Below are positions 11,428 to 20,260 of a stretch of DNA of 64,000 nucleotides, piece by piece. Each line of letters opens with the position of its first letter. Position 1 is the stretch's first letter. The stretch covers positions 124,001-188,000 of the forward strand of contig KV918861.1 of NCBI GenBank assembly GCA_002049455.2, in the 5' to 3' direction. A program made the position numbers and the translations under genes. This DNA is from Porphyra umbilicalis. Taxonomy: Eukaryota; Rhodophyta; Bangiophyceae; Bangiales; Bangiaceae. Below the pieces are notes generated by a model, which ran no database searches, was not told the origin of the DNA, and saw only the letters and a program-made list of their open reading frames with translations.

Positions 11428-11430
11428 TAA

Positions 11431-12529
11431 CGGGCCAGGCGTGACGTCGGGCGCTCTGACTTGCGGTGAGGTTGAAGAGAACTTGGTGCAGTGTGCGCGG
11501 GAGTCTGGGATTGCGGCTCTACCTGTTATTGCGGTGCTGAAGCAGTTTGTGCGAGAGCTGCGCATGGGGACAATCAACGTGTAGTGACGGATACATCTGT
11601 GTTTTTGACTCCCGGTGTTCACGTAAATTATGCTGCACACGCCAAACAGACACACACAGATGAGCGTTGGCGTCAGTCCCAGCATGAAATCGGCAAAAGA
11701 CTTCTACAAGACACACGGATGGCAGCCAGACCGGCTCGCCCACACACCAAAAACATGCCACGGCCGTGGCGCGCAAGAAGCAATGCGCCGCATGAGGGAG
11801 CACAGGACACCCGAACATACCAACCGCAGCACAGAAATAACATGGCCTCGTTGATCAGGCACACGGAGAAGAGGCCGAAGAAGGCCGCGGCGACCACCGC
11901 GGCGGCGACCGGCGCTGCGGCGACGGCGACCGCGGCGAATGCGGCCGCGGCCGAGGCCGCCGCTACAGCAGTGGTGGCGGTGACGGAAAGGACAGTCGCC
12001 GACCGCAGAGATTGCAAGGGTGAGGTTGGCCGCCAGTGCCGGTAGGAGCGGCGGACAGCAACCTGGGTGGCTGCAGCGGAGGGCAGCTGCACCGTCGACG
12101 AGCTGTTGCGGTGGCTGCGTTGCGAGAAAACATCAGCAGCAGTGGCCAGCGAAAGCGGAAAAGGGTCGCAGCGGCACAGCAGTGGAACGGAAGCGGCGCA
12201 GCGGCGGCGGCCGCCGTGGTGGAGCCAGCCGAGGATGCGAGCGGCGCCTGTGGGCACCGTGGGGGGGGGGGAGCGACGGTGGCACGATGCAGGCCTCTGG
12301 CGCCGCGAGCGTCACGTCGGCCACCCAATTGGCCCCCTACCGAGCCCCCTGCCACCGGCCCAGATTGCAGTGAGCCAGTGGAGACCTGTCCACGCAGGCA
12401 AAGGAACGATTTTGAGGATGCGACTGACAGATCGAGATCCAAGAACGAACAGCAATCGGACCCGCAGCCGTGAATTGGCATGGCCTGGAGATCCTTGCAA
12501 CCAGTCCCGCCGTGCCAGGCAGTAGGGCT
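11431..12529. other. Intervening DNA, Ala/Arg-coding low complexity, no gene recognised
   Basis: Between 11870 and 12310 the sequence is a GCG/GGC-rich tract that gives overlapping Ala- or Gly/Arg-rich frames on both strands. The rest is unremarkable. No domain, RNA gene or terminal repeat was found. Confidence 0.4.
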
Positions 12530-13490
12530 GTGCAACACGCCCGGGGCGTGCTAAATTGCACGCCTGGGGCGTGCAATTTCACGTGTTTTGCGCGTGTCAC
12601 GCCCTGCACGCCAAGAATTTTAGGGGCGTGATTGGGGCGTGCTTGATAAAAAATGTACATCATTTCAAATGCGCTCTTGGGGCGCCAGTCCACCGAATAT
12701 TTTTCGGTGCAGTTCCGTGCCACCTTGGTTACTTTTTCAGGGCGCGGTGTCTTACTGCTCCGCCGAGCGTCCACAAACAAGGTGCTCAACGCTATGAGGA
12801 GTGGGAACCATGTTTCCGTCGTGCGCCCACAAACAAGGTGCTCGACGCCATGATGCGCGGGCGCCATCTGTGCGGGACGGCACAGCAACGGCCACCTGCT
12901 GTCATCAGCCAGGGAGGACGCAGTGGGGCTCCTTGACACGGGCGCCAATGAGGACGTTAAATGCGACGCATCGCGCGCCGGCAACGACCAGGCCGACGGC
13001 AGTGATGGAGGGGTGCCGGCGGCGAGTTACGCGCCTCCTGAACGAGGAGGTCGCCCGATGCGCCATGGTTGGTGCCGGCGTCCATGGACAGGACTTTGGT
13101 CGTCCCGGCGACGAGGACGCCCCCGCGGCCACGACCGAGAATGATTCGATGACCATCTGCTCTGGCTTTGTGCGCGGTGAGATGGGTGGGACAGCGGACG
13201 GTGGGGCGGCTGGTGGAGGCCAGGCGAGCCGACGTCCCGTGATGCTGCAAAGCATCTTTGACGCAGAGTGGCAGAGGCCAAGAGAGTGTATCGCATGCAG
13301 CTGTTTCCTTCATGTTTTCTGGCATGTTTGTGGTGCTTTGAACCATCCAAATTGCAAGAATATTGGGTACTTTGAATCGCTTATCAAGTAAGTGCCAAAA
13401 CATGGGGGCTACATAAGGGGCGTGAAGAGGGGCATGCCAATGTTGGGGGCGTGCAGAAGGGCGTGATTAGGCGTGCATCGCCCACCCCGC
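12530..13490. mobile_element. Possible small DNA transposon with GGGCGTGC subterminal arrays
   Basis: Both edges are dense in the 8-mer GGGCGTGC and near variants: several copies in 12538-12650, and in 13418-13482 mostly in the same strand sense. The outer ends, GGGCTGTGCAACACGCC near 12527 and the complement of a similar GGCGTGCATCGCCC near 13475, are imperfect inverted matches of a hAT-like kind. I could not find a convincing 8-bp target duplication, so the boundaries and the class are uncertain. No transposase was seen inside. Confidence 0.35.
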
Positions 13491-13521
13491 CACCCAAAAA
13501 TGGGCGTGATGCACAACCATA

Positions 13522-15012
13522 TGGTGCGTGTCCCAAAAACGAGACATGCGCGTTTTCTGAAGGACTGACACATCACTGCACGGGGGCAGGCGGCGTGGGC
13601 TACGAGAAAATTCTCGACTGGCCTCCATGGAAAGCAGGGTTGTCAGCGTTTGGTTTGGTTTGCCAAACATGAACGGAATTCAACCTGATTCACTGGAACG
13701 CTGGAGCGTTCAGGTTGAACGCAACATGTCAAAGGGCGTACTTGTTCCGCGTAATACTTAGTGTGCCACGTTCAATGTAGTTGAGATTATGCTTGGGGAA
13801 GTCGGGTTGTCTGACTCCAGCTCCATCGAGCTTGAGTCGCCAAGCCGATGTAGCGTGTGCATAGCAGGCCTGCTGCAGTCCCGGCGACAGAGCCCTGCTT
13901 GCCTGCTCCACCACCGCGACACAATCCAAAAGACTGGTACGAGCCGACGCCGGGGCGACGACGTTGACAACCGCCTGGGCCTCCGCGCAGTAACGGAGAC
14001 GGGGGGACCAAACAGAAAGGACCAAACACCGATACGTGTATAAGGGGCATTGAGGGCGAGTGGATGCCCCGTTGTCCGAGAAGCAGCTTGCTGCACTCCA
14101 CGCAATCCTAGGTGCAACCACAACCCATGCATCCTCCAGCCAAAAAGGCTATGATTCACGCACACGTTGACGGCAGATGAATCGATCTCCATACTCAGCG
14201 CCTAGGGTGCTACACAGCCGATTGGCAACAGTTGACATGAAGAAGGGTCTGGGAGCAGAACTCTCAGCGCGACTGACCTGCAGGGGGTATGGCAACGAGG
14301 CAGTCAGAGCGGCCGCACAGCGCCGAACCACCTGGCTGATCAATTTGAAGTGGTCAACGAAAGCTCCTGTCTGCCCGGGAAGATAATAATAAATACAACC
14401 AAGTCGTTTGTCGTTTGGTTTGGTTCGTTTCTTGAAATCAACCTGATTCATCGAACCATCTGTAGACTCAATATGAACTTACAACCCTGATGGAAAGAGC
14501 CTCTCCCGACGCGTGCTTGGCTGACAACTCCTTAGTACCCGTCTGTGGGCACTGTTCTGTGGACCGGTGAGATAGCCCCAATCTTGGAGACAGTCTTTTT
14601 CAGGTTCTTGGGGTTACAGGTTTGCAACGCCAAAGCTCATGTGCTAACTGGAGCTTCGATGAGGGGTGTCCCAAATCGTGTTTTCCTCACAGGGGGCTAC
14701 ATGGGGGTCTTTTTCACGTTTTTATTGGTAAGATCGTGCCCTTTTCTTCGTGCACGAACTGTCAGCACATGCCTGCTCTAGTATCCGTGAATTTGATTGG
14801 GGCGCGTGATCGTCACCTGTCGAAGTTGCAATGAATGACACTTTCCTCCATGACACGTCAGGATGTGCCGCCTCTGCTAACACTGTCAGGGGCTGTTCTG
14901 GAAGCACAGTGGGACCGAGTGGGTCACATTACATTATCGGACCGTTGCAGAAGGCCAGTGGGCCGAGAAAAAAAGAAAAAACCGCCATGTCTCATTTTTG
15001 GGACACGCACCA
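13522..15012 (+). mobile_element. Tc1/mariner-type MITE copy 1, split by a hAT-like insertion
   Basis: It starts TGGTGCGTGTCCCAAAAACG and ends with the inverse, flanked by TA at 13520-13521 and 15013-15014. Removing the nested hAT-like element (13635-14489) and one 8-bp duplicate leaves 628 bp, exactly the length of copy 4 (21728-22355). Terminal inverted repeats are about 26 bp. The TA duplication and GTGTCCCAAAA-type ends point to the Tc1/mariner superfamily. There is no long ORF, so it is non-autonomous. Confidence 0.85.
13635..14489. mobile_element. hAT-like non-autonomous element nested in the MITE
   Basis: 855 bp beginning CAGGGTTGTCAG and ending in the inverse CTTACAACCCTG. It is flanked by a perfect 8-bp target duplication, ATGGAAAG, at 13627-13634 and 14490-14497. 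An 8-bp duplication with CAGGG-TG ends is diagnostic of hAT elements. Subterminal direct repeats are present: GTTTGGTTTGGTT followed by TCAACCTGATTCA near 13654-13695 and near 14414-14453. No transposase ORF. It is younger than the MITE it interrupts. Confidence 0.87.
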
Positions 15013-15014
15013 TA

Positions 15015-16662
15015 CCAGGCAGTGCCCAGTAGGGTTGCTAAGCGCATCTCTGTGCGCGCTTACGGGCGCAGTTAGGGCGCGCTTCACAGTGCAATTTTGG
15101 TGCGTAAGCGCCACGCGCCCCACATTGGAAGGGGCGCTTTTGGGCCGCAAACTGTAATTTGTGCTGAGCTAAGTATAGACATGTCACTGTCAAGTGGCGG
15201 TCAAAACTCGATGACCTCCGAGAACGAGCAGGCTGCTGACCCAGCAGCTGTGAACTGATGCTATCCCAGCAGAAGGGACCTGACAATCATTTGTCAGACA
15301 TCGAATGGAATCTTGCCACCAACCTGTGACGACTGCCCTCGAATGGGTGGCGCGCCCACAAACGGCGCTCTGAGCGTGGGGGCCACTCATGACTGTCAGT
15401 ACGAAAGAAAGCGGAGTTGTTCAGTACTATAACACTGCAGGGCGGCTTCAAAGTGTCCAGGGGCCCGGTCTGCCGCCCGCTGACGTGGTGGGTCCTCAGG
15501 TGCCCTGGCACACTGTTGGACCGCACCGGACAGTGCCCAGGGGCCCGGTCTGCCGGAGGCTGACACGGCGCGACGGAAAGGGGCTCCAGCTGATGCCCAA
15601 ACAGGGGGCCGGCCAGCACATTTAGCGCCGCTCCCAGGTCCTAGCATCATGCCAGCTATGATAGCTGGCGTGGCCATAGGCACGCGTGGAGGCGTTTCCA
15701 TTGGTCCGACAGCGGAGGCCATCTGCGATAATGCCGTGCCATTGGGCCACATGTCCAATGCTGATCTTTTTTGTCTGCGACGTGTCTGGAGCTGCTGTCC
15801 ACACCCCTGATGTCTGAAGCCATTGACATTGGGCCAGACATCTGCTGGTGTCTGAAGAAGACCTCATCCGGTCGCCCGCCCAGGCGCATGGGGTCGTGCT
15901 CCCTTGTCGAACGCGGCGATCTGATAGGCTGGCTCAGGTTCACACTGGAGTTCACTCGAATTCTTGTGAGCCGTAATGCCGTGCCGGCGCCCATACCGGC
16001 TGCTCTTTGACGATGCCGACGCGGGCGGCAGCACCGACGGCCTCCACGCGGGCGGCAGCACCGACGGCCTCCACGCGGCCGGCGGCGGCGGCGGCTGCGG
16101 CCTCGGCCGGCCGGCGGCGGGGGGCGGCGGGGGGGGCCGACGGCGACGGCGGCGCCCCCCGGCTGGTGCCATCCGCGTCGGGCCCTGTCCTGTCTACCAG
16201 TGGCGGCGGCGGCGGCGGCGCCTGGGCACTGGTGCCGTCACCGAGCGAGGGAGACACCCCGCTCCCGGCCCATTATGCCTCGAGACGTGGTGGGGAGAGC
16301 CTTGCGGGGGACGCCGCCTGTGGACAACTCCCACACCCCGCCCGCGGCGCAGACGGGGCCGCTTCCCCCCCTTCCCCCCCCCACTGGCACGGCGGCCGGC
16401 CGCCCGTGTGGCCACACGCTGGGGCGCAGCGCTGCTGCCGGCGTTCCGGGCGCCCGTATATCACGCCGCCGCTGCGGCTAGCAGGGCGCGCCCGCCTCCC
16501 GCCCCGCGACGCGCGGGCGTGCGGCGGCGCCCCACCCTTGCTCCCTTCCGTCTCTGCTAAGCCCCCCGCCCCCTCGGCCTCCCCTGCCGCTCGGACGCTA
16601 GGGCAGACGGCCCCGCAGCCGCTACGACGGGAGGCGACAGGCCCGCCGCCGCGACTGCGGCC
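15015..16662. other. Upstream flank of the membrane-protein gene, no gene recognised
   Basis: 15030-15130 is rich in GCGC/GGCGC words. 15430-15560 contains a loose repeat of CAGGGGCCCGGTCTGCCG, seen twice about 80 bp apart (15458 and 15538). From 16015 the sequence turns GGC/CCG-rich with two exact copies of GCGGGCGGCAGCACCGACGG (16020 and 16047). This GC-rich zone leads directly into the gene at 16663 and may include its promoter, but no TATA-like element was seen close to the start. Confidence 0.4.
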
Positions 16663-18801
16663 ATGACGGCCGCCGCCGCTGCCGTGGCAGTGGCGGCGGC
16701 GGCGGCGGCGGCGGTGGTGGTGGCCGCCGCCGCTGCAGCCGCCGACGACGCAGAGCCCACCATCCTCCCCTTTCCCCGCTCAACCGGCGGCGCCGCCGCC
16801 GAGGGCGGCCTCCCCGACCTGTGCTCCCTTCAGTGCACGGTGCTGGGCGCCGCGTCGACCGTCACCCTCAATGGCACGACAGTGGCGATTAGCTCGTCGG
16901 CGTGCGCAGACTACCTGAGCCTCGTTGGCGTCCTCCGCGGCAACACGCCGTCGATCGACATCTACCGGGACCCGCTGCCGAAGGAGGCTGTGCAGGCCGC
17001 GGTGCGGCGGGCGGGCAGCCCCGTGGCGGGGGTGGTGGCCGCCGCGACGGCCTGGTATGGCGGCTTCCTCCCCGGCGCGCCGCCGCTGCCGTGTGCGCCC
17101 CGCCGGGCGATTGCAACGGCGGGCACGGGGGCGCCGACGGTGGGCATCCTGGGCGGCGCTTTTCGGGGCAGCGCCGCCGCCGGGCGGGTGGCGTACGAGG
17201 GGGACCTCGCCCGCGCCCTCACGCTGCGGCGCAACAGCGTCGGCGGGTCGGTGCGCCGGCTGGACAACCGCTTCTCCCTCTTTGCCGTGACCGCCCGCAC
17301 GCTGGGCGTATGTGTCGAGCGGTCCTGCCGGGACCGGGTGGCGGTGGACGTGTCCCGGCGGCGGGTGATAGAGGCGGGCGCCGGCTGCACGGGGACGCCC
17401 CCCCCCGCCCCCCCCGCAGGCGCCGCCGCCGTCGCCCCTCCGTGCATCTTCAGCAGCGTGCCCGCCCTCACCTATGACGGGCCCGACGGCATCGAGCGGC
17501 CCGTCTCAATGACTGACGACGCGCTCCTGTCGCTGGGGCGCGGGCTGCTGGCGCACACGGGGTGGCTCGGCGCCGCCGCCCCCGCGTACGGCCTCGAGGC
17601 GCGCGTGTCGGTTGAGGGCTATGACGCGGCCGACGAATTTGGCATCTGGGAGTGGAACCTCAATGGGAGCGGCGTCGCGCGCACCTTTCCTCGCCCGCCG
17701 GGCCAGCGGCCGCTGCCGTCGCCGTCGACGCCGTCGGGCACGCCCTTCCTCTCCCTCCTGGCCACGGCGCTGTGCAGCGGCGGGGCGGTGTTTGTGGTCG
17801 ACTCTTCCCTGTGCGACGGCGTGCGGCGGGAGCCGTCGCTGGGCGTCCGCGGCCGCCTCCGCCCCAACCTGCGGTGGGACGTCGTCTCCGAAGACTTCGA
17901 CCTGCCGACGGCGGCCGGCACGGCCCGGCGGCCGCACCAGCGGCCGCCGTGGACGGAGGCCGAGGCGGGGGCGGCGCCGCTGGCGCACACGGGGCCCCTG
18001 CCCGCCGGCGTCCGCGGCCGCGGCCGGCGGGAGCTGAATGGCGCCAGCGCCGACGAGGCGGCGCTGGCGGCCGCCCTCCACCAGCGCTCCCTCCTCCTCC
18101 CGGCGCCTGTGCGGTCACGGGTGTCGGCCACGACGGAGGTTTGGACGGCCGCCACCGTCGACTCGTGGGTGGATGACGAGGCGCTGGGGAGGGACCTGCT
18201 GTCCATGAGCACCACCTACCGCGGCGACGCCTTTGAGGGGGACCCCCCGCCAGAGCCCGTCACGACTGCCGAGCTCGTCCTGGCCGCCAGCGTCGTCGTG
18301 CCCGAGGTGGTGGCGATGCTCGCCATCGCCACCCGCCCAGCCCCGTGGACGACCCGCACGGCCGTGGGGGCGGGCGTGCTGGCAGTAGTGGGCGCCACTG
18401 CCATCGGCGGTCTCGTGGCCCAGGCAGTGGCGGAAGCGGAGGGCGCCGCTTGGCGCACCGCCACCGTCCGGGAAGGGCTGACCGTCAATGCGCCGCCGTC
18501 GGCGTTGCTGGGAGGCCTCGCCACCGACCTGACGGGCGCGGCGGTGGTGCGGGAGGAGACTCTGGTGCTCCTCGCCCGGCCGGGCTACCGGCCGCAGCTG
18601 GTGAGGGACGTCACGATCGGCATGGCCGTCCTCTACGCCGCCGCCGTGCTGTGCGTGGCGGCGGTGGGTAGGCGCTCGTGGCGGCGGCGGCGGCGGCGGG
18701 AGGCGGCAGCGGCGGCCGAGGCGGCGGTCGCAGAGGCAGCCGATTGGCCGCTGCAGCCGCAAACTCCAGGGCAGGGGGGGGGAGGCGGGAGGGAAACGTA
18801 G
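16663..18801 (+). CDS. Predicted secreted/membrane protein with signal peptide and three C-terminal membrane segments
   Basis: An uninterrupted 712-codon frame from an ATG in good context (gccATGa). Residues 1-27 form a long Ala/Val hydrophobic stretch followed by DDAEP, which fits a signal peptide. Residues about 28-530 form a large putative luminal or extracellular region with scattered paired Cys (LCSLQC, VCVERSC, and Cys around 245-265 and 370-385) and Pro/Gly loops. Hydrophobic segments follow at about 536-556, 566-592 and 649-668; a strongly basic patch (RRSWRRRRRR) and an Ala-rich acidic tail then look cytosolic. I recognise no named family. No intron is needed. It is the clearest non-transposon gene in the left half, sitting between MITE clusters, and may be a lineage-specific surface protein. 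Confidence 0.72.
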   Translation: MTAAAAAVAVAAAAAAAVVVAAAAAAADDAEPTILPFPRSTGGAAAEGGLPDLCSLQCTVLGAASTVTLNGTTVAISSSACADYLSLVGVLRGNTPSIDIYRDPLPKEAVQAAVRRAGSPVAGVVAAATAWYGGFLPGAPPLPCAPRRAIATAGTGAPTVGILGGAFRGSAAAGRVAYEGDLARALTLRRNSVGGSVRRLDNRFSLFAVTARTLGVCVERSCRDRVAVDVSRRRVIEAGAGCTGTPPPAPPAGAAAVAPPCIFSSVPALTYDGPDGIERPVSMTDDALLSLGRGLLAHTGWLGAAAPAYGLEARVSVEGYDAADEFGIWEWNLNGSGVARTFPRPPGQRPLPSPSTPSGTPFLSLLATALCSGGAVFVVDSSLCDGVRREPSLGVRGRLRPNLRWDVVSEDFDLPTAAGTARRPHQRPPWTEAEAGAAPLAHTGPLPAGVRGRGRRELNGASADEAALAAALHQRSLLLPAPVRSRVSATTEVWTAATVDSWVDDEALGRDLLSMSTTYRGDAFEGDPPPEPVTTAELVLAASVVVPEVVAMLAIATRPAPWTTRTAVGAGVLAVVGATAIGGLVAQAVAEAEGAAWRTATVREGLTVNAPPSALLGGLATDLTGAAVVREETLVLLARPGYRPQLVRDVTIGMAVLYAAAVLCVAAVGRRSWRRRRRREAAAAAEAAVAEAADWPLQPQTPGQGGGGGRET

Positions 18802-18935
18802 TCAGATTGGGGAGGGGGAGAGAGGGAGGGGGGCGGCGGAATGCAGTCAGAGTGGGGTGGGGGGGGGGGGGAGGGGGGAGGCGGAATGCAGTCAAAGTGG
18901 GGGGGGGGGGAGGGGGAGGGCGGAGGGGCAAGGGA
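18802..18935 (+). repeat. G-rich repeat tract after the membrane-protein gene
   Basis: Runs of 4-12 G on the plus strand within a roughly 50-bp repeat marked by ATGCAGTCAGAGTGGGG (18841) and ATGCAGTCAAAGTGGGG (18886). Closely spaced G tracts make four-stranded folding plausible. It begins right after the stop codon of the 16663-18801 gene, so it would lie in its 3' untranslated region. Confidence 0.6.
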
Positions 18936-19158
18936 AAATCCAGTGTTTCGGTCTCTACGGTCCGTCGAGCCCTCCACGCTGCGCATATTAGCTCTTGCGC
19001 ACCGGTCAAGAAGCTACTTGTGGGGCGTCGCAACCGTCGCAAGCGCCTCCAATGGGCCCGCCAACATGCGCGGTGGACGGAGGAGTGGTCTACAGTGCTC
19101 TTTATGGACGATATTTAGTCTGTTTGAGGTCCTCGGGCGGGACAAGCACGCCCGCATC
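18936..19158 (+). pseudogene. Tc1-type transposase fragment
   Basis: The translation contains VSVSTVRRALHAAHI, then VKKLLVGRRNRRKRLQWARQ and WTEEWSTVLFMDD. This matches the Tc1 transposase pattern: the end of the paired-like DNA-binding domain (STVRRxL), the linker (RKxRLxWAxxHxxW) and the first catalytic Asp in a VLFxDD block. The homologous reading then shifts by one base (FSLFEVLGRDKHARIYG) and ends where the MITE at 19161 inserts at TA. The N-terminal helix-turn-helix and the other two catalytic residues are missing, so it is a dead fragment. It may be a remnant of a relative of the element that moved the MITEs, though that link is unproven. Confidence 0.8.
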
Positions 19159-19160
19159 TA

Positions 19161-19504
19161 TGGTGCGTGTCCCAAAAATGAGACATGCGCGTTTTCTGAA
19201 GGACTGACACATCACTGCACGGGGGCAGGCGGCGTGGGGTACGAGAAAATTCTCGACTGGCCTCCATGGAAAGAGCCTCTCCCGACGCGTGCTTGGCTGA
19301 CAACTCCTTAATACCCGCCTGTGGGCCCTGTTCTGTGGACCTCTCAGATCGCCCCAATCTTCGAGCCTGTCTTTTTCAGGTTCTTGGGGTCAAAGGTTTG
19401 CAACGCCAAAGCTCATGTGCTAACTCGAGCTTCGATGAGGGGTGTCCCAAATCGTGTTTTCCTCACAGGGGGCTACATCGAGGTCTTTTTCACGTTTTTA
19501 TTGG
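19161..19504 (+). mobile_element. Tc1/mariner-type MITE copy 2, truncated
   Basis: TA at 19159-19160 is followed by the same left end as copy 1 (TGGTGCGTGTCCC). It aligns with the first ~345 bp of the family and then stops where copy 3 begins. The missing right part does not resume after copy 3, so a deletion or recombination followed the nested insertion. Confidence 0.8.
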
Positions 19505-19506
19505 TA

Positions 19507-20133
19507 TGGTGCGTGTCCCAAAAATGAGACATGCGCGTTTTCTGAAAGACTGACACATCACTGCACGGGGGCAGGTGGGGTGGGGTACGAGAAAGTTCTC
19601 GACTGGCCTCCATGGAAAGAGCCTCTCCCGACACGTTCTTGGCTGACAACTCCTTAGTACCCGCCTGTGGGCCCTGTTCTGTGGACCTCTCAGATAGCCC
19701 CGATCTTGGAGCCAGTCTTTTCAGGTTCTTGGGGTTACAGGTTTGCAACGCCAAAGCTCATGTGCTAACTGGAGCTTCGATGAGGGGTGTCCCAAATCGT
19801 GTTTTCTTCACAGGGGGCTACATGGGGGTCTTTTTCACGTTTTTATTGGTAAGATCGTGCCCTTTTCTTCGTGCACGAACTGTCAGCACATGCCTGCTCT
19901 AGTCTCCGTGCATTTGATTGGGGCGCGTGATCGTCACCTGTCGAAGCTGCAATGAATGACACTTTCCCCCATGACACGTCAGGAGGTGCCGCCTCTGCTA
20001 TCACTGTCAGGGGCCGTTCTGGAAGCACAGTGGGACCGAGTGGGTCACATTACATTATCGGACCGTTGCAGAAGGCCAGTGGGCCGAGAAAAAAAGAAAA
20101 AACCGCGATGTCTCATTTTTGGGACACGCACCA
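19507..20133 (+). mobile_element. Tc1/mariner-type MITE copy 3, full length
   Basis: 627 bp with both ends intact and TA at 19505-19506 and 20134-20135. It is inserted at a TA inside copy 2, so it is a self-insertion of the same family. A 628-bp copy 4 and the de-nested copy 1 give the same length. Confidence 0.85.
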
Positions 20134-20178
20134 TAGCATAGCAGAGGCAAGAAGTGCTTTCCAGACCGCCTGACGCCA

Positions 20179-20260
20179 ACATTTAAGTCCAGCCCAGAGA
20201 GGGGTGGCGGGGTACGGGGCCCCGTACCCCGCCACCCCTCTCCGGGCTGGACTTAAATGT
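20179..20260. repeat. 82-bp near-perfect palindrome with no spacer
   Basis: Left arm 20179-20219 and right arm 20220-20260 pair at 40 of 41 positions, meeting at GGGG/CCCC. The outer parts are AT-richer (ACATTTAAGTCCAGCCC) and the inner parts GC-rich (GGGGTGGCGGGGTACGGGG). It could extrude as a cruciform or transcribe to a very stable hairpin. It lies 45 bp to the right of the MITE copy 3 target duplication. Confidence 0.92.
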
